Shown here: positions 9,551 through 17,280 of the stretch, in pieces
How the letters are laid out: every line of letters begins with the position of its first letter
Numbering within the stretch: the stretch's first letter is position 1
Assembly: GCA_964638815.1 (NCBI GenBank)
Contig: CAZXBB010000045.1
Span: 1 to 25,113 of the forward strand
From: CAZXBB01 sp964638815
Lineage (GTDB): Bacteria > Planctomycetota > Phycisphaerae > Phycisphaerales > SM1A02
Direction of reading: 5' to 3'
DNA length: 25,113 nucleotides
Made by a program: the position numbers and the translations under genes
The notes under the pieces: model-generated
Databases searched by the model: none
What the model was told of the DNA's origin: nothing
What the model saw: only the letters and a program-made list of their open reading frames with translations

Positions 9551-10225
9551 CTACCCCGCGTACGTCCACTCGTCGCCCGGCTTCATCACCCTCACCTTGA
9601 CCCCGTTCGGGGCGAAGTTCGCCGGGTCCTGCGCGATCGGGGGCCAGGTGTCGTAGTGGACCGGGATCGCCACCGAGGGCCTGATGAGTTCGGCCGCCCG
9701 TGTCGCGAGTTCCGGCCCCATCGTGAACCGGTCGCCGATCGGGATCATCGCGACGTCGGGCCGGTAGATCTCTCCGAGCAGCGCCATGTCACCGAAGAGC
9801 GCCGTGTCGCCGACGTGCCAGACCGTCACCCCGTCGATCCCGATGACCACGCCGCACGGCATGCCCATGTAGCGGTCCTCGTACGACGAAGAGTGGAACG
9901 CCTGCGTGAGCGCGACGAAGCCGAAGTCCGTCTTCACTTTCCCGCCGGTGTTCATCGGCTCGACGGCATCGATGCCGTGCCCGCCGCAGTAGTTGCAGAT
10001 CTCGAAGGTGGCGTACACCGTCGCGCCGTTCGCCTGCGCGATCGCGATCGTGTCGCCGAAGTGGTCCGCGTGACCGTGCGTGAGCGCGATTGCGTCGCAC
10101 CGGATGTCCTCCGGCTTGTGCACGGCGACGGGGCTGTCGGTGAGAAAGGGATCGATCGCGATCCGTCGCGACGAGCCCTCGATCAGGAAGCCGGAGTGTC
10201 CGAGGAAGGTGATCTTGATGGCCAT
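9551..10225 (-). CDS. UPF0173 metal-dependent hydrolase (metallo-beta-lactamase fold)
   Basis: This 224-residue cytosolic hydrolase has an undetermined substrate. The metal site is seen in ALTHGHADHFGD (His50, His52, Asp54, His55). Other UPF0173 signatures are the start ITFLGHSGFLIEG, IDPFLTDSP, AFHSSSYED, WHVGDTALFGDM and the end HYDTWPPIAQDP. Length is typical. It lies 24 bases behind the M20 gene. The start ATG lacks a Shine-Dalgarno but has TAGACT six bases upstream, suggesting its own leaderless transcript rather than simple read-through. Confidence 0.93.
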   Translation of the reverse strand: MAIKITFLGHSGFLIEGSSRRIAIDPFLTDSPVAVHKPEDIRCDAIALTHGHADHFGDTIAIAQANGATVYATFEICNYCGGHGIDAVEPMNTGGKVKTDFGFVALTQAFHSSSYEDRYMGMPCGVVIGIDGVTVWHVGDTALFGDMALLGEIYRPDVAMIPIGDRFTMGPELATRAAELIRPSVAIPVHYDTWPPIAQDPANFAPNGVKVRVMKPGDEWTYAG

Positions 10226-10231
10226 CCGCAG

Positions 10232-10237
10232 AGTCTA
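10232..10237 (-). promoter_or_regulatory. -10-like TAGACT, leaderless start of the UPF0173 gene
   Basis: TAGACT on the minus strand ends six bases before the ATG at 10225, so transcription would begin at or next to the start codon. No Shine-Dalgarno is present. The case rests on the same arrangement at six other genes in this window. Confidence 0.45.
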
Positions 10238-10249
10238 CCCGCGCACGGG

Positions 10250-11464
10250 TCAGGAACGCAGCGCGAGCCGGCAGAACATCTCGACCCCCGTCGCGATCGC
10301 GTCGTCCGTGAAATCGAATCCCGCCTGGTGCAGATCCGCCATCGCGTCGCGGTCCGGTGGAAGCAGGCCGAGGACGAAGAAGCACGAAGGGACCTCGCGG
10401 CAATAGAACGAGAAATCCTCTGCCCCCATGAACGGAGCGGGCACTCCGACGAATCGCTCCGCGCCGAACGCGTCGATCGCAACGGTCCGGACGAAGTCCG
10501 CGGCGGCCGGGTCGTTGTCGGTGACGGGGTAGCCCTCGATGTACTCCAGGTCGGCCGTGCAGCCGTGGGCCTCCGCCGTGTGCCGGACGATCGCGTTCAG
10601 ACGCTCGATGGTCGCGGTGCGCGTCGCATCGCGCAGCGTGCGCACTGTGCCGGAGAGCCGCACCTCGTCCGGGATGATGTTGTGCAGCGTGCCGGCATGG
10701 ATCGTCGTGGCGGACACGACGACCGAGTCGAGCGGGTCGGTGTTGCGCGACGCGATCTGCTGGAGCGCGCCGACGGTCGCGCACGCCGCCACGACGGGAT
10801 CGCGTCCCATGTGCGGGAATGCGGCGTGCCCGCCGACGCCGCGCACGACGAGCTCGAACATGTCCGCCGCGGCGAGGAGCGGTCCCGGCCGCGTGCCGAC
10901 GACGCCGAGCGGAAAGCGCGGCCAGCCGTGCAGCCCGAACATCCGCTCCACCGGAGGACCGATGACGTTCCCGGTGAGGCAGCCGTCCTCGACCATGCGC
11001 TTCCCGCCGCCACCGCCTTCCTCGGCGGGCTGGAAGAGGAAGGTGACCGGACGCGGCAGCGCGTGGTCGTCGGCGATCCGCGCGAGCACACGGGCGGCGC
11101 CGATGAGGATCGTCGTGTGGCCGTCGTGCCCGCACGCATGCATCCTGCCCGCGCACGTGGAGGCGTAGGGCAGGCCCGTGGACTCCACGATGGGAAGCGC
11201 GTCCATGTCGGCGCGCAGGCCGATCGCGCGCCCGGCGGCGCCGGGAAGATGCCCGAGCACGCCCGTCCCGCCGGCGAGGTTCCGTGCGAAGTCCACGCCG
11301 GCAGCCTCGAGCTCGCGCTGCACGACGCCGCTCGTGCGCGTCTCCTCGTAGCCGAGCTCGGGATGCGCGTGCAGGTCGCGGCGGATGTCGACGAGCGAGG
11401 GAAGTTCCTGCGCGATGATGGATCGGAGGCGATTCGTGTCGATTGGGGTGGTGGTGGTCGCCAT
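10250..11464 (-). CDS. M20 family metallopeptidase / amidohydrolase (hippurate hydrolase-like)
   Basis: This 404-residue cytosolic enzyme most likely deacylates N-acyl amino acids or related amides. Zinc-ligand motifs are present: RMHACGHDGH (Cys111 and His113), FLFQPAEEGGGG, a His in GLHGWPRFP, and a C-terminal His in DLHQAGFDF. Also typical are LHAHPELGYEETRT and IGLRADMDALPI near the N terminus and the dimerisation-domain motif GVGGHAAFPH. I chose ATG 11464 (MATTTTPID) because homology begins just after it; an upstream start at 11545 would add 27 unrelated residues. TACGAT six bases upstream suggests a leaderless mRNA. The exact substrate cannot be read from sequence. Confidence 0.93.
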   Translation of the reverse strand: MATTTTPIDTNRLRSIIAQELPSLVDIRRDLHAHPELGYEETRTSGVVQRELEAAGVDFARNLAGGTGVLGHLPGAAGRAIGLRADMDALPIVESTGLPYASTCAGRMHACGHDGHTTILIGAARVLARIADDHALPRPVTFLFQPAEEGGGGGKRMVEDGCLTGNVIGPPVERMFGLHGWPRFPLGVVGTRPGPLLAAADMFELVVRGVGGHAAFPHMGRDPVVAACATVGALQQIASRNTDPLDSVVVSATTIHAGTLHNIIPDEVRLSGTVRTLRDATRTATIERLNAIVRHTAEAHGCTADLEYIEGYPVTDNDPAAADFVRTVAIDAFGAERFVGVPAPFMGAEDFSFYCREVPSCFFVLGLLPPDRDAMADLHQAGFDFTDDAIATGVEMFCRLALRS

Positions 11465-11470
11465 GCCGGG

Positions 11471-11476
11471 ATCGTA
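11471..11476 (-). promoter_or_regulatory. -10-like TACGAT, leaderless start of the M20 gene
   Basis: TACGAT on the minus strand ends six bases before ATG 11464, and there is no Shine-Dalgarno. The 126-base gap to the release-factor-like gene holds nothing else that I can support. Confidence 0.45.
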
Positions 11477-11590
11477 CCCCGTCGTGCGTGTCGCATGCGC
11501 CACGTCCGCTCTCGGGATCGGGCATCCGGACCCGCGGTGGATCACGACCCCGATGCCCGGAGCCGACGCGGCCGCCGCCGCGCGGGGCTG

Positions 11591-12121
11591 TTACTTCAGC
11601 ACCGGCAACCCCCGCCCCGCCCGCCCCTCGTTCATCATCGCGAACGCCTTCTTCTCGTGACGGACGAGCCTGGCGAGCTGCGACATCGACAGCCCGAGCA
11701 CGCCGGCCGCGCCGGCCACGTCGAAGTCGCGGGCGACGATCACGTCGAGCGCCTCCGCCAGGAGCGCCGGGTAGTCCGAGTGCTTCGGGTTGATCGACAT
11801 CTGCTTCCCCTGGCGACGGCTCTCCCACAGCGCGCTCGGCCGGTGCCGGTCGCGCGAAACCTTCGTGCGCAGCCCGATCGCGAGCTTGAGACGAAGCCGG
11901 CGCAGCGCCATCCGCCGGTTCTCGTACTGCTTGCGTCGCTCCGTCGCCGACGCGCCGATGCCGCTCGGCCGGTGCTCGAGGTGCGCGGCGGTCTCGACCT
12001 TGTTGCGGTTCTGGCCGCCCGGACCGGAGAGGCGGCCGAACGAGACGTCACACTGCTTGAGCAGCGCCCGCTCCTCGAGCGCGGCGGGGTGCGGCGGATC
12101 GATGAACACGGTCTCAGGCAT
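11591..12121 (-). CDS. release-factor-like GGQ protein with HTH-like C-terminal tail
   Basis: This 176-residue protein has the class I release factor catalytic domain: GRLSGPGGQNRNKVETA with the GGQ at residues 35-37, whose Gln promotes peptidyl-tRNA hydrolysis, then HRPSGIGASATERRKQYENR. The codon-recognition domain of full release factors is absent, as in the ribosome-rescue factor ArfB. ArfB ends in a basic tail. Here residues 110-176 instead form a helical segment with a helix-turn-helix look (FDVAGAAGVLGLSMSQLARL) and end NEGRAGRGLPVLK. The ATG overlaps the tsaD stop by eight bases, so translation is coupled. A role in rescue of stalled ribosomes is inference; the exact target is unknown. 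Confidence 0.85.
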   Translation of the reverse strand: MPETVFIDPPHPAALEERALLKQCDVSFGRLSGPGGQNRNKVETAAHLEHRPSGIGASATERRKQYENRRMALRRLRLKLAIGLRTKVSRDRHRPSALWESRRQGKQMSINPKHSDYPALLAEALDVIVARDFDVAGAAGVLGLSMSQLARLVRHEKKAFAMMNEGRAGRGLPVLK

Positions 12122-13184
12122 GGGCGGTCACCGCGCTGCGCGCCGACGCGCCGAGCGCGAGGTCGTCGAAGTCGCCCCGCTCGAACCGGATCATGGCCAT
12201 GCCGGCGATCATGGCGGCATTGTCCACGCAAAGCTCCGGCGCGGGAAGACGAAGATCCAGGCCGCGGTCCGCCGCGAGCGCCGCGAGCTCGGCCCGCAGC
12301 CGGCGGTTCGCGCTCACGCCGCCACCCACGAGCAGCGTTCGCACGTCCGGATGACGCCCGATCGCGCGACGCAGCTTGCGGATCACCGCGGTGACGGCCG
12401 CCCGCTGGAAGGACGCGGCGAGGTCCGCCTTCTCGTCGCGGCTGAGCGCGGACGCGTCGCGCGAGAACTTCGCGCCGGCCCCGCGACCCCGCGGCTGGCC
12501 GCAGGCGGCGTAGAGCAGGGCGGTCTTCAGCCCGCTGAACGAAAAGTCGAGCCGCTCGCGCGCGAGCGCCGCGACCGGGAAGTCGTACGCGCGGTCGTCG
12601 CCCGTCTGCGCGAGCGCGTCGAGGGCCGGGCCGCCGGGGTAGCCGAGACCGAGGATCGCCGCCGACTTGTCGTACGCCTCGCCGAGCGCGTCGTCGATCG
12701 TCCGGCCCAGCAGCTCGACGCGGGCCAGGTCCGGCACGCGGTAGAGGCTCGTGTGGCCGCCGGAGACGACGAGGCCGAGGGCGGGGAACGCGGGCAGCGT
12801 CTCGGCGCCGAGCACGCCCGCCACGAGGTGCGCGTGCACGTGATCGATCCCGATCAGCGGCCGGCCGAGCGCCCAGGCCAGCGCCTTCGCCGCGCTCACG
12901 CCGACGAGCAGGGAACCGATCAGGCCCGGCCGGTTGCCGACGGCGATCGCGTCGAGATCCCCGAACGCCGCGCCCGCCTCCCGCAGCGCCTCGGTGACGA
13001 CCGGCGCGATGCGCTCGAGGTGCGCGCGGCTGGCGATCTCCGGTACGACGCCGGCGTACGCCTCGTGCAGCTCGTGCTGCGTCGCGATGACGTTGCTCAG
13101 CACCGTGCGCGGACCGCGCACGACGGCCGCAGCGGTCTCGTCGCAGCTCGATTCGATGCCGAGGATGAGCGCGTCGGCGTTCAG
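12114..13184 (-). CDS. tsaD: tRNA N6-adenosine threonylcarbamoyltransferase
   Basis: TsaD transfers the threonylcarbamoyl group to A37 of ANN-decoding tRNAs (t6A), working with TsaB and TsaE. Motifs are the ATP/fold start ILGIESSCDETAAAVV, PEIASRAH, GPGL-like NRPGLIGSLLVG, the metal-site histidines in IDHVHAHLVAG, SGGHTSLY, DDALGEAYDKSA, FSFSGLKTAL, VGGGVSANRRLR and the Asp in CVDNAAMIAGM. The essential ILGIESSC segment lies upstream of the first usable GTG (13121), and no ATG, GTG or TTG precedes it in frame nearby. The best start is CTG at 13184, overlapping the TGA of the S41 gene as CTGA; this gives MNADALILGIESSCDE and 356 residues, a normal TsaD length. It overlaps the downstream gene by eight bases. 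Confidence 0.95.
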   Translation of the reverse strand: MNADALILGIESSCDETAAAVVRGPRTVLSNVIATQHELHEAYAGVVPEIASRAHLERIAPVVTEALREAGAAFGDLDAIAVGNRPGLIGSLLVGVSAAKALAWALGRPLIGIDHVHAHLVAGVLGAETLPAFPALGLVVSGGHTSLYRVPDLARVELLGRTIDDALGEAYDKSAAILGLGYPGGPALDALAQTGDDRAYDFPVAALARERLDFSFSGLKTALLYAACGQPRGRGAGAKFSRDASALSRDEKADLAASFQRAAVTAVIRKLRRAIGRHPDVRTLLVGGGVSANRRLRAELAALAADRGLDLRLPAPELCVDNAAMIAGMAMIRFERGDFDDLALGASARSAVTAHA

Positions 13185-14818
13185 TTCTCGTCCGTCGGTG
13201 CTTCGATCGCCCCGCCGAGCGGCCGCAGCGTCACCGAGTGGAGCGCGAGTGCGAGGTCGCCGCCCTCGATCTGGTAGGTCGCGATAAGCCGCCCGTCGCG
13301 GTCCTGGATCGAAAGCGTGCCGTCGGTGAGGTCGATACCCGGCGGGAGGATCGGCGGCTGACCCGCGCCCGCCCCGCGCTCCTGCATCTCACCGATGCGT
13401 TCGTCGACCCCACGAAGCTGCTCGAGGAGGCGCACGCGGGCGGCCGTCGCGCGCTTGAGCTCGAGGTCGAAGACCTCGTCCTCGGCTTCCGCCTCGCTGA
13501 CGCGCGTCCACTCGCCGGACTGCACCCTCCCACGGAGTGCCTCGGCCGCCTCCGCGAGCTGCTCGTCCGCGAGCCTCTCCCGGATCCAGTCCGTCGGCGC
13601 GCACTCGGCGAAGTCGTCGTCGGCAGGCCGGATGATCTCGTATTCGCGGCGCAGGCGGAATCGCTCGAGGTACGCCTCGTCGGTGATCGGTACGACCATG
13701 CCGGGATCGGGATCCACACCCCACTCATCGCCGTCGGGGTTGCGGTTGATGTTCCGGCCGCTCGGCAGGTAGTAGTGGGCCGCCGTGTACTTGAGCGTGC
13801 CCGCGTCGTACGGAAGCGAACGCACCTCCTGCACCGAGCCCTTGCCGTACGTCCGCATGCCGAGGACCTTCGCGCGTCCGTTCTCCTGGAGCGCGCCGGC
13901 GATGATCTCGCTGGCGGACGCCGAGCTGCCGTTCACGAGCACCACCATCGGGAAGTCGGGGAGCGTCTCCCGCGCCTTGGCGCGGTACACGACTTCGTCG
14001 CCGCGGCGGGGGCGCACCGTGATGATCGTGCCCTCCCGCAGGAAGAGATCCGCCATCGCCACGGCGGTGTCGAGCCCGCCGCCCGGGTTGTCCCGGAGGT
14101 CCAGGACGAGGCCGCCGAGCCCGCGCGACTCCAACTCGCCGAGCACCGCAGCAAGTTCGTCGACGGTGTCGGCGTTGAACTGCGTGACGCGGACGTAGTG
14201 GAGGTCGAGCGCGTCGTCCACGCAGTAGCTCCAGTCCTCGCCGTCGCGGCGCAGCCCCTTGACCGTCCGGGTGACGATGCGTTCGCGCACGATCGCGAGC
14301 TGCTCCTCCTGGCCGTCGAGATGCCGCACGCGGATGTTCACGGGGGTTCCCGCCTCGCCCGTCAGGAGCTCGACGCACTCGCTGATGGGCACGTCGAACG
14401 TGGACCGGCCCTCGATCTCGAGCACGACATCCCCTGCGAGCACGCCGGCGTGCAGGGCGGGAGAGTCGTCCATGGGGGTGACGATGATGAGGTACCCGTC
14501 CGCCACGTTCACCTCGGCCCCGATGCCGGCGTAGGTCCCACGGAGCTGCTTGTTGAACTCGGCGATCTCGATGGGGGGCACGTACTGGGTATAGGGGTCG
14601 TCAAGCAGGTCGATCATCGCGTCGATCATCGCGCGCTGCATGGCCTGCTCGTTGGGCTCGATCACGTATCCGTCGAGCAGGATGCGGCGAATCTCGACGA
14701 TAGGATTGAACCACTCGTATGCCGACGACCGGTCGGCGATGGCCAGCGGAAGCTGGATGAGCATCGCGAGGACGAGCGTCACGAGAAGGGTGGGGGCGAG
14801 GAATCGCTTCATGCGCAC
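13181..14818 (-). CDS. S41 family C-terminal processing peptidase
   Basis: This 545-residue envelope serine protease (CtpA/Prc type) trims or degrades exported proteins from their C termini. It has an N-terminal membrane segment or signal anchor (residues 5-28), a PDZ domain (about 92-180, with GTYAGIGAEV and SPALHAGVLAGDVVLEIEG), and the S41 core with LVLDLRDNPGGGLDTAV. The catalytic dyad is Ser301 in NGSSASASEI and Lys326 in TYGKGSVQEV, 25 residues apart as in E. coli Prc. The C-terminal part is charged and coiled-coil-like. AAGGA seven bases before GTG 14818 favours that start over ATG 14812. It is the first gene of the S41-tsaD-GGQ operon. Confidence 0.94.
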   Translation of the reverse strand: MRMKRFLAPTLLVTLVLAMLIQLPLAIADRSSAYEWFNPIVEIRRILLDGYVIEPNEQAMQRAMIDAMIDLLDDPYTQYVPPIEIAEFNKQLRGTYAGIGAEVNVADGYLIIVTPMDDSPALHAGVLAGDVVLEIEGRSTFDVPISECVELLTGEAGTPVNIRVRHLDGQEEQLAIVRERIVTRTVKGLRRDGEDWSYCVDDALDLHYVRVTQFNADTVDELAAVLGELESRGLGGLVLDLRDNPGGGLDTAVAMADLFLREGTIITVRPRRGDEVVYRAKARETLPDFPMVVLVNGSSASASEIIAGALQENGRAKVLGMRTYGKGSVQEVRSLPYDAGTLKYTAAHYYLPSGRNINRNPDGDEWGVDPDPGMVVPITDEAYLERFRLRREYEIIRPADDDFAECAPTDWIRERLADEQLAEAAEALRGRVQSGEWTRVSEAEAEDEVFDLELKRATAARVRLLEQLRGVDERIGEMQERGAGAGQPPILPPGIDLTDGTLSIQDRDGRLIATYQIEGGDLALALHSVTLRPLGGAIEAPTDEN

Positions 14819-14845
14819 GACAAGATCCTTTCGCGGGAGGGGCCA

Positions 14846-14856
14846 TATGATAGGCT
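14846..14856 (+). promoter_or_regulatory. -10-like TATGAT/TAGGCT of hflX
   Basis: TATGATAGGCT precedes the hflX ATG at 14866. TAGGCT (14851-14856) ends nine bases before the start codon. Either hexamer gives a leader too short for a Shine-Dalgarno, and none is present. TAGGCT is also the -10 of tRNA-Phe and of the exporter gene. No good -35 is visible. Confidence 0.4.
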
Positions 14857-14874
14857 GACCGCCCCATGTCCCAA
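14847..14874 (-). promoter_or_regulatory. promoter of the S41-tsaD operon
   Basis: On the minus strand TTGGGA (14874-14869), 16 bases and TATCAT (14852-14847) form a plausible sigma70 promoter, giving a leader of about 22 bases with a Shine-Dalgarno. The -35 lies inside the first codons of the divergent hflX. The -10 is part of the palindrome-like ATATGATA, which also supplies a -10 on the other strand. Confidence 0.5.
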
Positions 14875-16290
14875 CTGGTCCGTGAAGAGCTCAATGTCGC
14901 GGCCGAGCCGACCGTGCTCGTGCATGTCAGCCTGCCTGGTGCCTACGCGGATCCGGTGGAGCCGTTCCGCGAGCTGCGCGCGCTGGCGGAGACGGCCGGC
15001 GCCGTCGTCAAGGGCGAGCTCGTTCAGAACCGGCGCAAGCCGTCCGGCAAGACCTACCTCGGCAAGGGCAAGACCGAGGAGCTCAATCAGCTCGTGAAGC
15101 TGACCGGGGCGTCGCTCGTCATCTTCGACAACGACCTCAGCCCCGCCCAGATCCGGTCGCTCGAAGAGGTGGTCGGATGCAAGATCCTCGACCGCAGCGA
15201 GCTGATCCTCGACATCTTCGCGAACCGCGCGACCACGCACGCCGCGAAGCTCCAGGTGGAGATCGCCCAGCTCGAGTACACGCTTCCCCGGCTCCGCGCG
15301 ATGTGGGACCACCTCGGCCAGATCGTCGGCGGCGCCCCGGTCGGGATCGGCACGCGCGGTCCAGGCGAGCAGCAGATCGAGATCGACCGCCGGATCGCCA
15401 ACCGCCGCCTCGCCCAGCTCCGCCGCGAGCTCGCCGAGATCCAGGCCCGCCGGGTGCGGGAGATCGAGCGGCGCAACCTCGATCACTTCACGGTCGGCCT
15501 CGTCGGGTACACGAACGCCGGCAAGTCGACGCTCTTCAACCGGCTGACGGCCGGCGGCGCCTTCGCGCACAGGAAGCTCTTCGCGACCCTCTCGACGCGG
15601 GTCGAGCGGTGGGAGCTCGGCGGCGGCAACGCCGTGCTGCTCTCCGACACCGTCGGCTTCATCCGCGACCTGCCGCACCACCTCGTCGCCTCGTTCCGCG
15701 CCACCCTCGAGGAGACGATCGCCGCCCAGCTCCTCATCGTCATGGTGGACGCGAGCGATCCGGCTTCGGAGATGCAGCTCGAAACCGTCTGCCGCACGCT
15801 CGACGACATCGGGGCGACCACCCAGCCCCGCCTGATCGCGGTCAACAAGATCGATGAGCTGGCGAACGCGGACGATCTCCTCGTGTGGCTCAACCGGCAC
15901 CCGGAGTCGATGCCGATCAGTGCGGCGCGCGGCACCGGCATCGAGGAGCTCGCGGCCGCCGTGCTCGACGCGGAGCTCGGCGGCGTCCGCGAGGTGCGCG
16001 TGCGGATCCCGCTTCGGAACGCGAAGGCGATCTCGTTCCTGGAGAAGCGGGCGGAAGTGCTCGGGCGCGACTACGCGACCGACCATGTCGAGCTTCACGT
16101 GAAGGCGGGGCGCCGGCACGTCGAGGAGCTGCTCGCGCAGGGGGCGTCTTTCCTGATCGACGGCCGCGAGCCGCACGAGGCGCTCGGGCTGATCTGGGGG
16201 GCGCGCGGCGAGAGCGATGACGACGCGGCGCGACCGCGCGCCGCGCGGACGCCGCCGCACGTTCGCCTGCACCCGGAGCGCGAGGCGTGA
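14866..16290 (+). CDS. hflX: ribosome-associated GTPase HflX
   Basis: This 474-residue GTPase binds the 50S subunit and splits stalled or heat-damaged ribosomes. The N-terminal HflX domain (residues 15-200) contains GKTYLGKGKTEELNQLV, a coiled region (KLQVEIAQLEYTLPRLRAMW) and the signature GGAPVGIGTRGPGEQQIEID. The G domain has G1 GYTNAGKST (214-222), G3 DTVGFIRDLPHHLV (261-274), G4 NKID (327-330) and G5-like ISAARGTG, followed by a C-terminal domain. The last about 25 residues are Arg/Ala-rich and low in complexity. The start follows a very short leader. The stop overlaps the next gene as GTGA, so the two are coupled. Confidence 0.97.
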   Translation: MSQLVREELNVAAEPTVLVHVSLPGAYADPVEPFRELRALAETAGAVVKGELVQNRRKPSGKTYLGKGKTEELNQLVKLTGASLVIFDNDLSPAQIRSLEEVVGCKILDRSELILDIFANRATTHAAKLQVEIAQLEYTLPRLRAMWDHLGQIVGGAPVGIGTRGPGEQQIEIDRRIANRRLAQLRRELAEIQARRVREIERRNLDHFTVGLVGYTNAGKSTLFNRLTAGGAFAHRKLFATLSTRVERWELGGGNAVLLSDTVGFIRDLPHHLVASFRATLEETIAAQLLIVMVDASDPASEMQLETVCRTLDDIGATTQPRLIAVNKIDELANADDLLVWLNRHPESMPISAARGTGIEELAAAVLDAELGGVREVRVRIPLRNAKAISFLEKRAEVLGRDYATDHVELHVKAGRRHVEELLAQGASFLIDGREPHEALGLIWGARGESDDDAARPRAARTPPHVRLHPEREA

Positions 16291-17246
16291 GCGTCGGCGG
16301 CCGGCCGCGACGCCGGCGGGCCGAGGGCGGCCTTGCGCGTTTCGGCGGCGAGCTGCACCCCGCGCTGCTCGCGGCCGTCGAGCGGTGGTCGGACGATCCG
16401 GCGCTCGCCGCGCTGCGGGCCACGCTCGACGGCCACCACAACCTGAAGTCGTTCCTCGATACGCTCGCCGAGGCTGTCGTCGCGCGGCACCTCGCGCAGC
16501 GCGGCTGCACGCTTCGCTTCGAGGTGCCGACGCCGGGCGGCAAGGCGTGCGACTTCGAGGTCACGCGCGGCGAGGCGAAGTTCTACCTGCACGTCAAGCG
16601 TCTCGACACGGACGTTCCGGTGCGCAATCGGTTGACGATCTCGTCGCGTCTGCGGAGTCTCGAACGCATCGAGCGACCCTACGTCGTGAAGGTGCGCTGG
16701 CACGAGGGCATCCGTGACGAGGAGACGCAGCGGCTCGTACGGGAAGCGACGGCGTTCATCCTGCACGCCCGCGTCGGCGACGAGCTGGTCGTGCGCGGCA
16801 ACGACGGCGCCGAGATCGGCGGCGTGCTCGTCGTCGCCCCGTGGGAAGGCACGCACGTGTCGCTCGCGATCGGTCTGCCCTCGGGCTTCAACGACGAGAC
16901 CCTGCGCATCCGGCGTCTGCTCCGACGCGCGCACCGCCAGTTCATGCCACGGGCCGAGAACGTGATCCTCGTGTGCTCCTCGCACGCCGAGGACGTCAAG
17001 GACTTCGAGAGCGCGCTCCTCGGCTCGCACGTCGAACGCTGGGACGCCTTTCCGCCGCAGGGGCGTCGCGTCGCGCACGGGCGCGCGTCCGACGGCTTCT
17101 GGAGCGGAAGCCGGTTCCCCGAATCGCGGGCGGCGGGCTGGTTCCGGCTCGCGCCGGATGCGGACGGGATCGAGGTGACGCTGCGGGTGCGCGAGGGCGC
17201 GATGGTGGACGAGGCGGTGCGAGCGAGCCTGGGGGGAGCCGCGTGA
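16287..17246 (+). CDS. uncharacterised protein, possible degenerate PD-(D/E)XK nuclease fold
   Basis: This encodes 319 residues that I do not recognise. The GTG start overlaps the hflX stop (GTGA), implying coupled translation. After a basic N terminus, residues 50-110 resemble the PD-(D/E)XK core: a helix with Glu62 (FLDTLAEAVVARHL), a strand with Asp89 (GGKACDFEVTRGE), and a strand FYLHVKRL where the usual Glu-X-Lys is His102-Val-Lys104. The rest has KVRWHEGI, VVAPWEGTHVSLAIGL and a C-terminal half rich in Arg and Trp. Cytosolic, with no signal peptide or membrane segment. The link to HflX may point to RNA or ribosome work, but that is only context. Confidence 0.8.
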   Translation: MSVGGRPRRRRAEGGLARFGGELHPALLAAVERWSDDPALAALRATLDGHHNLKSFLDTLAEAVVARHLAQRGCTLRFEVPTPGGKACDFEVTRGEAKFYLHVKRLDTDVPVRNRLTISSRLRSLERIERPYVVKVRWHEGIRDEETQRLVREATAFILHARVGDELVVRGNDGAEIGGVLVVAPWEGTHVSLAIGLPSGFNDETLRIRRLLRRAHRQFMPRAENVILVCSSHAEDVKDFESALLGSHVERWDAFPPQGRRVAHGRASDGFWSGSRFPESRAAGWFRLAPDADGIEVTLRVREGAMVDEAVRASLGGAA

Positions 17247-17280
17247 CGTCACCCTTCACCGAATCCCGTCGAAGCGGCGA

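Noticed and set aside
9518..12394. A 958-codon open frame on the plus strand
   Set aside because: It lies opposite four well-supported minus-strand genes. The Arg/Asp/Val-rich composition is typical of antisense frames in GC-rich DNA.
14809..16272. A 487-codon open frame opposite hflX
   Set aside because: hflX has all GTPase motifs; the opposite frame shows no domain.
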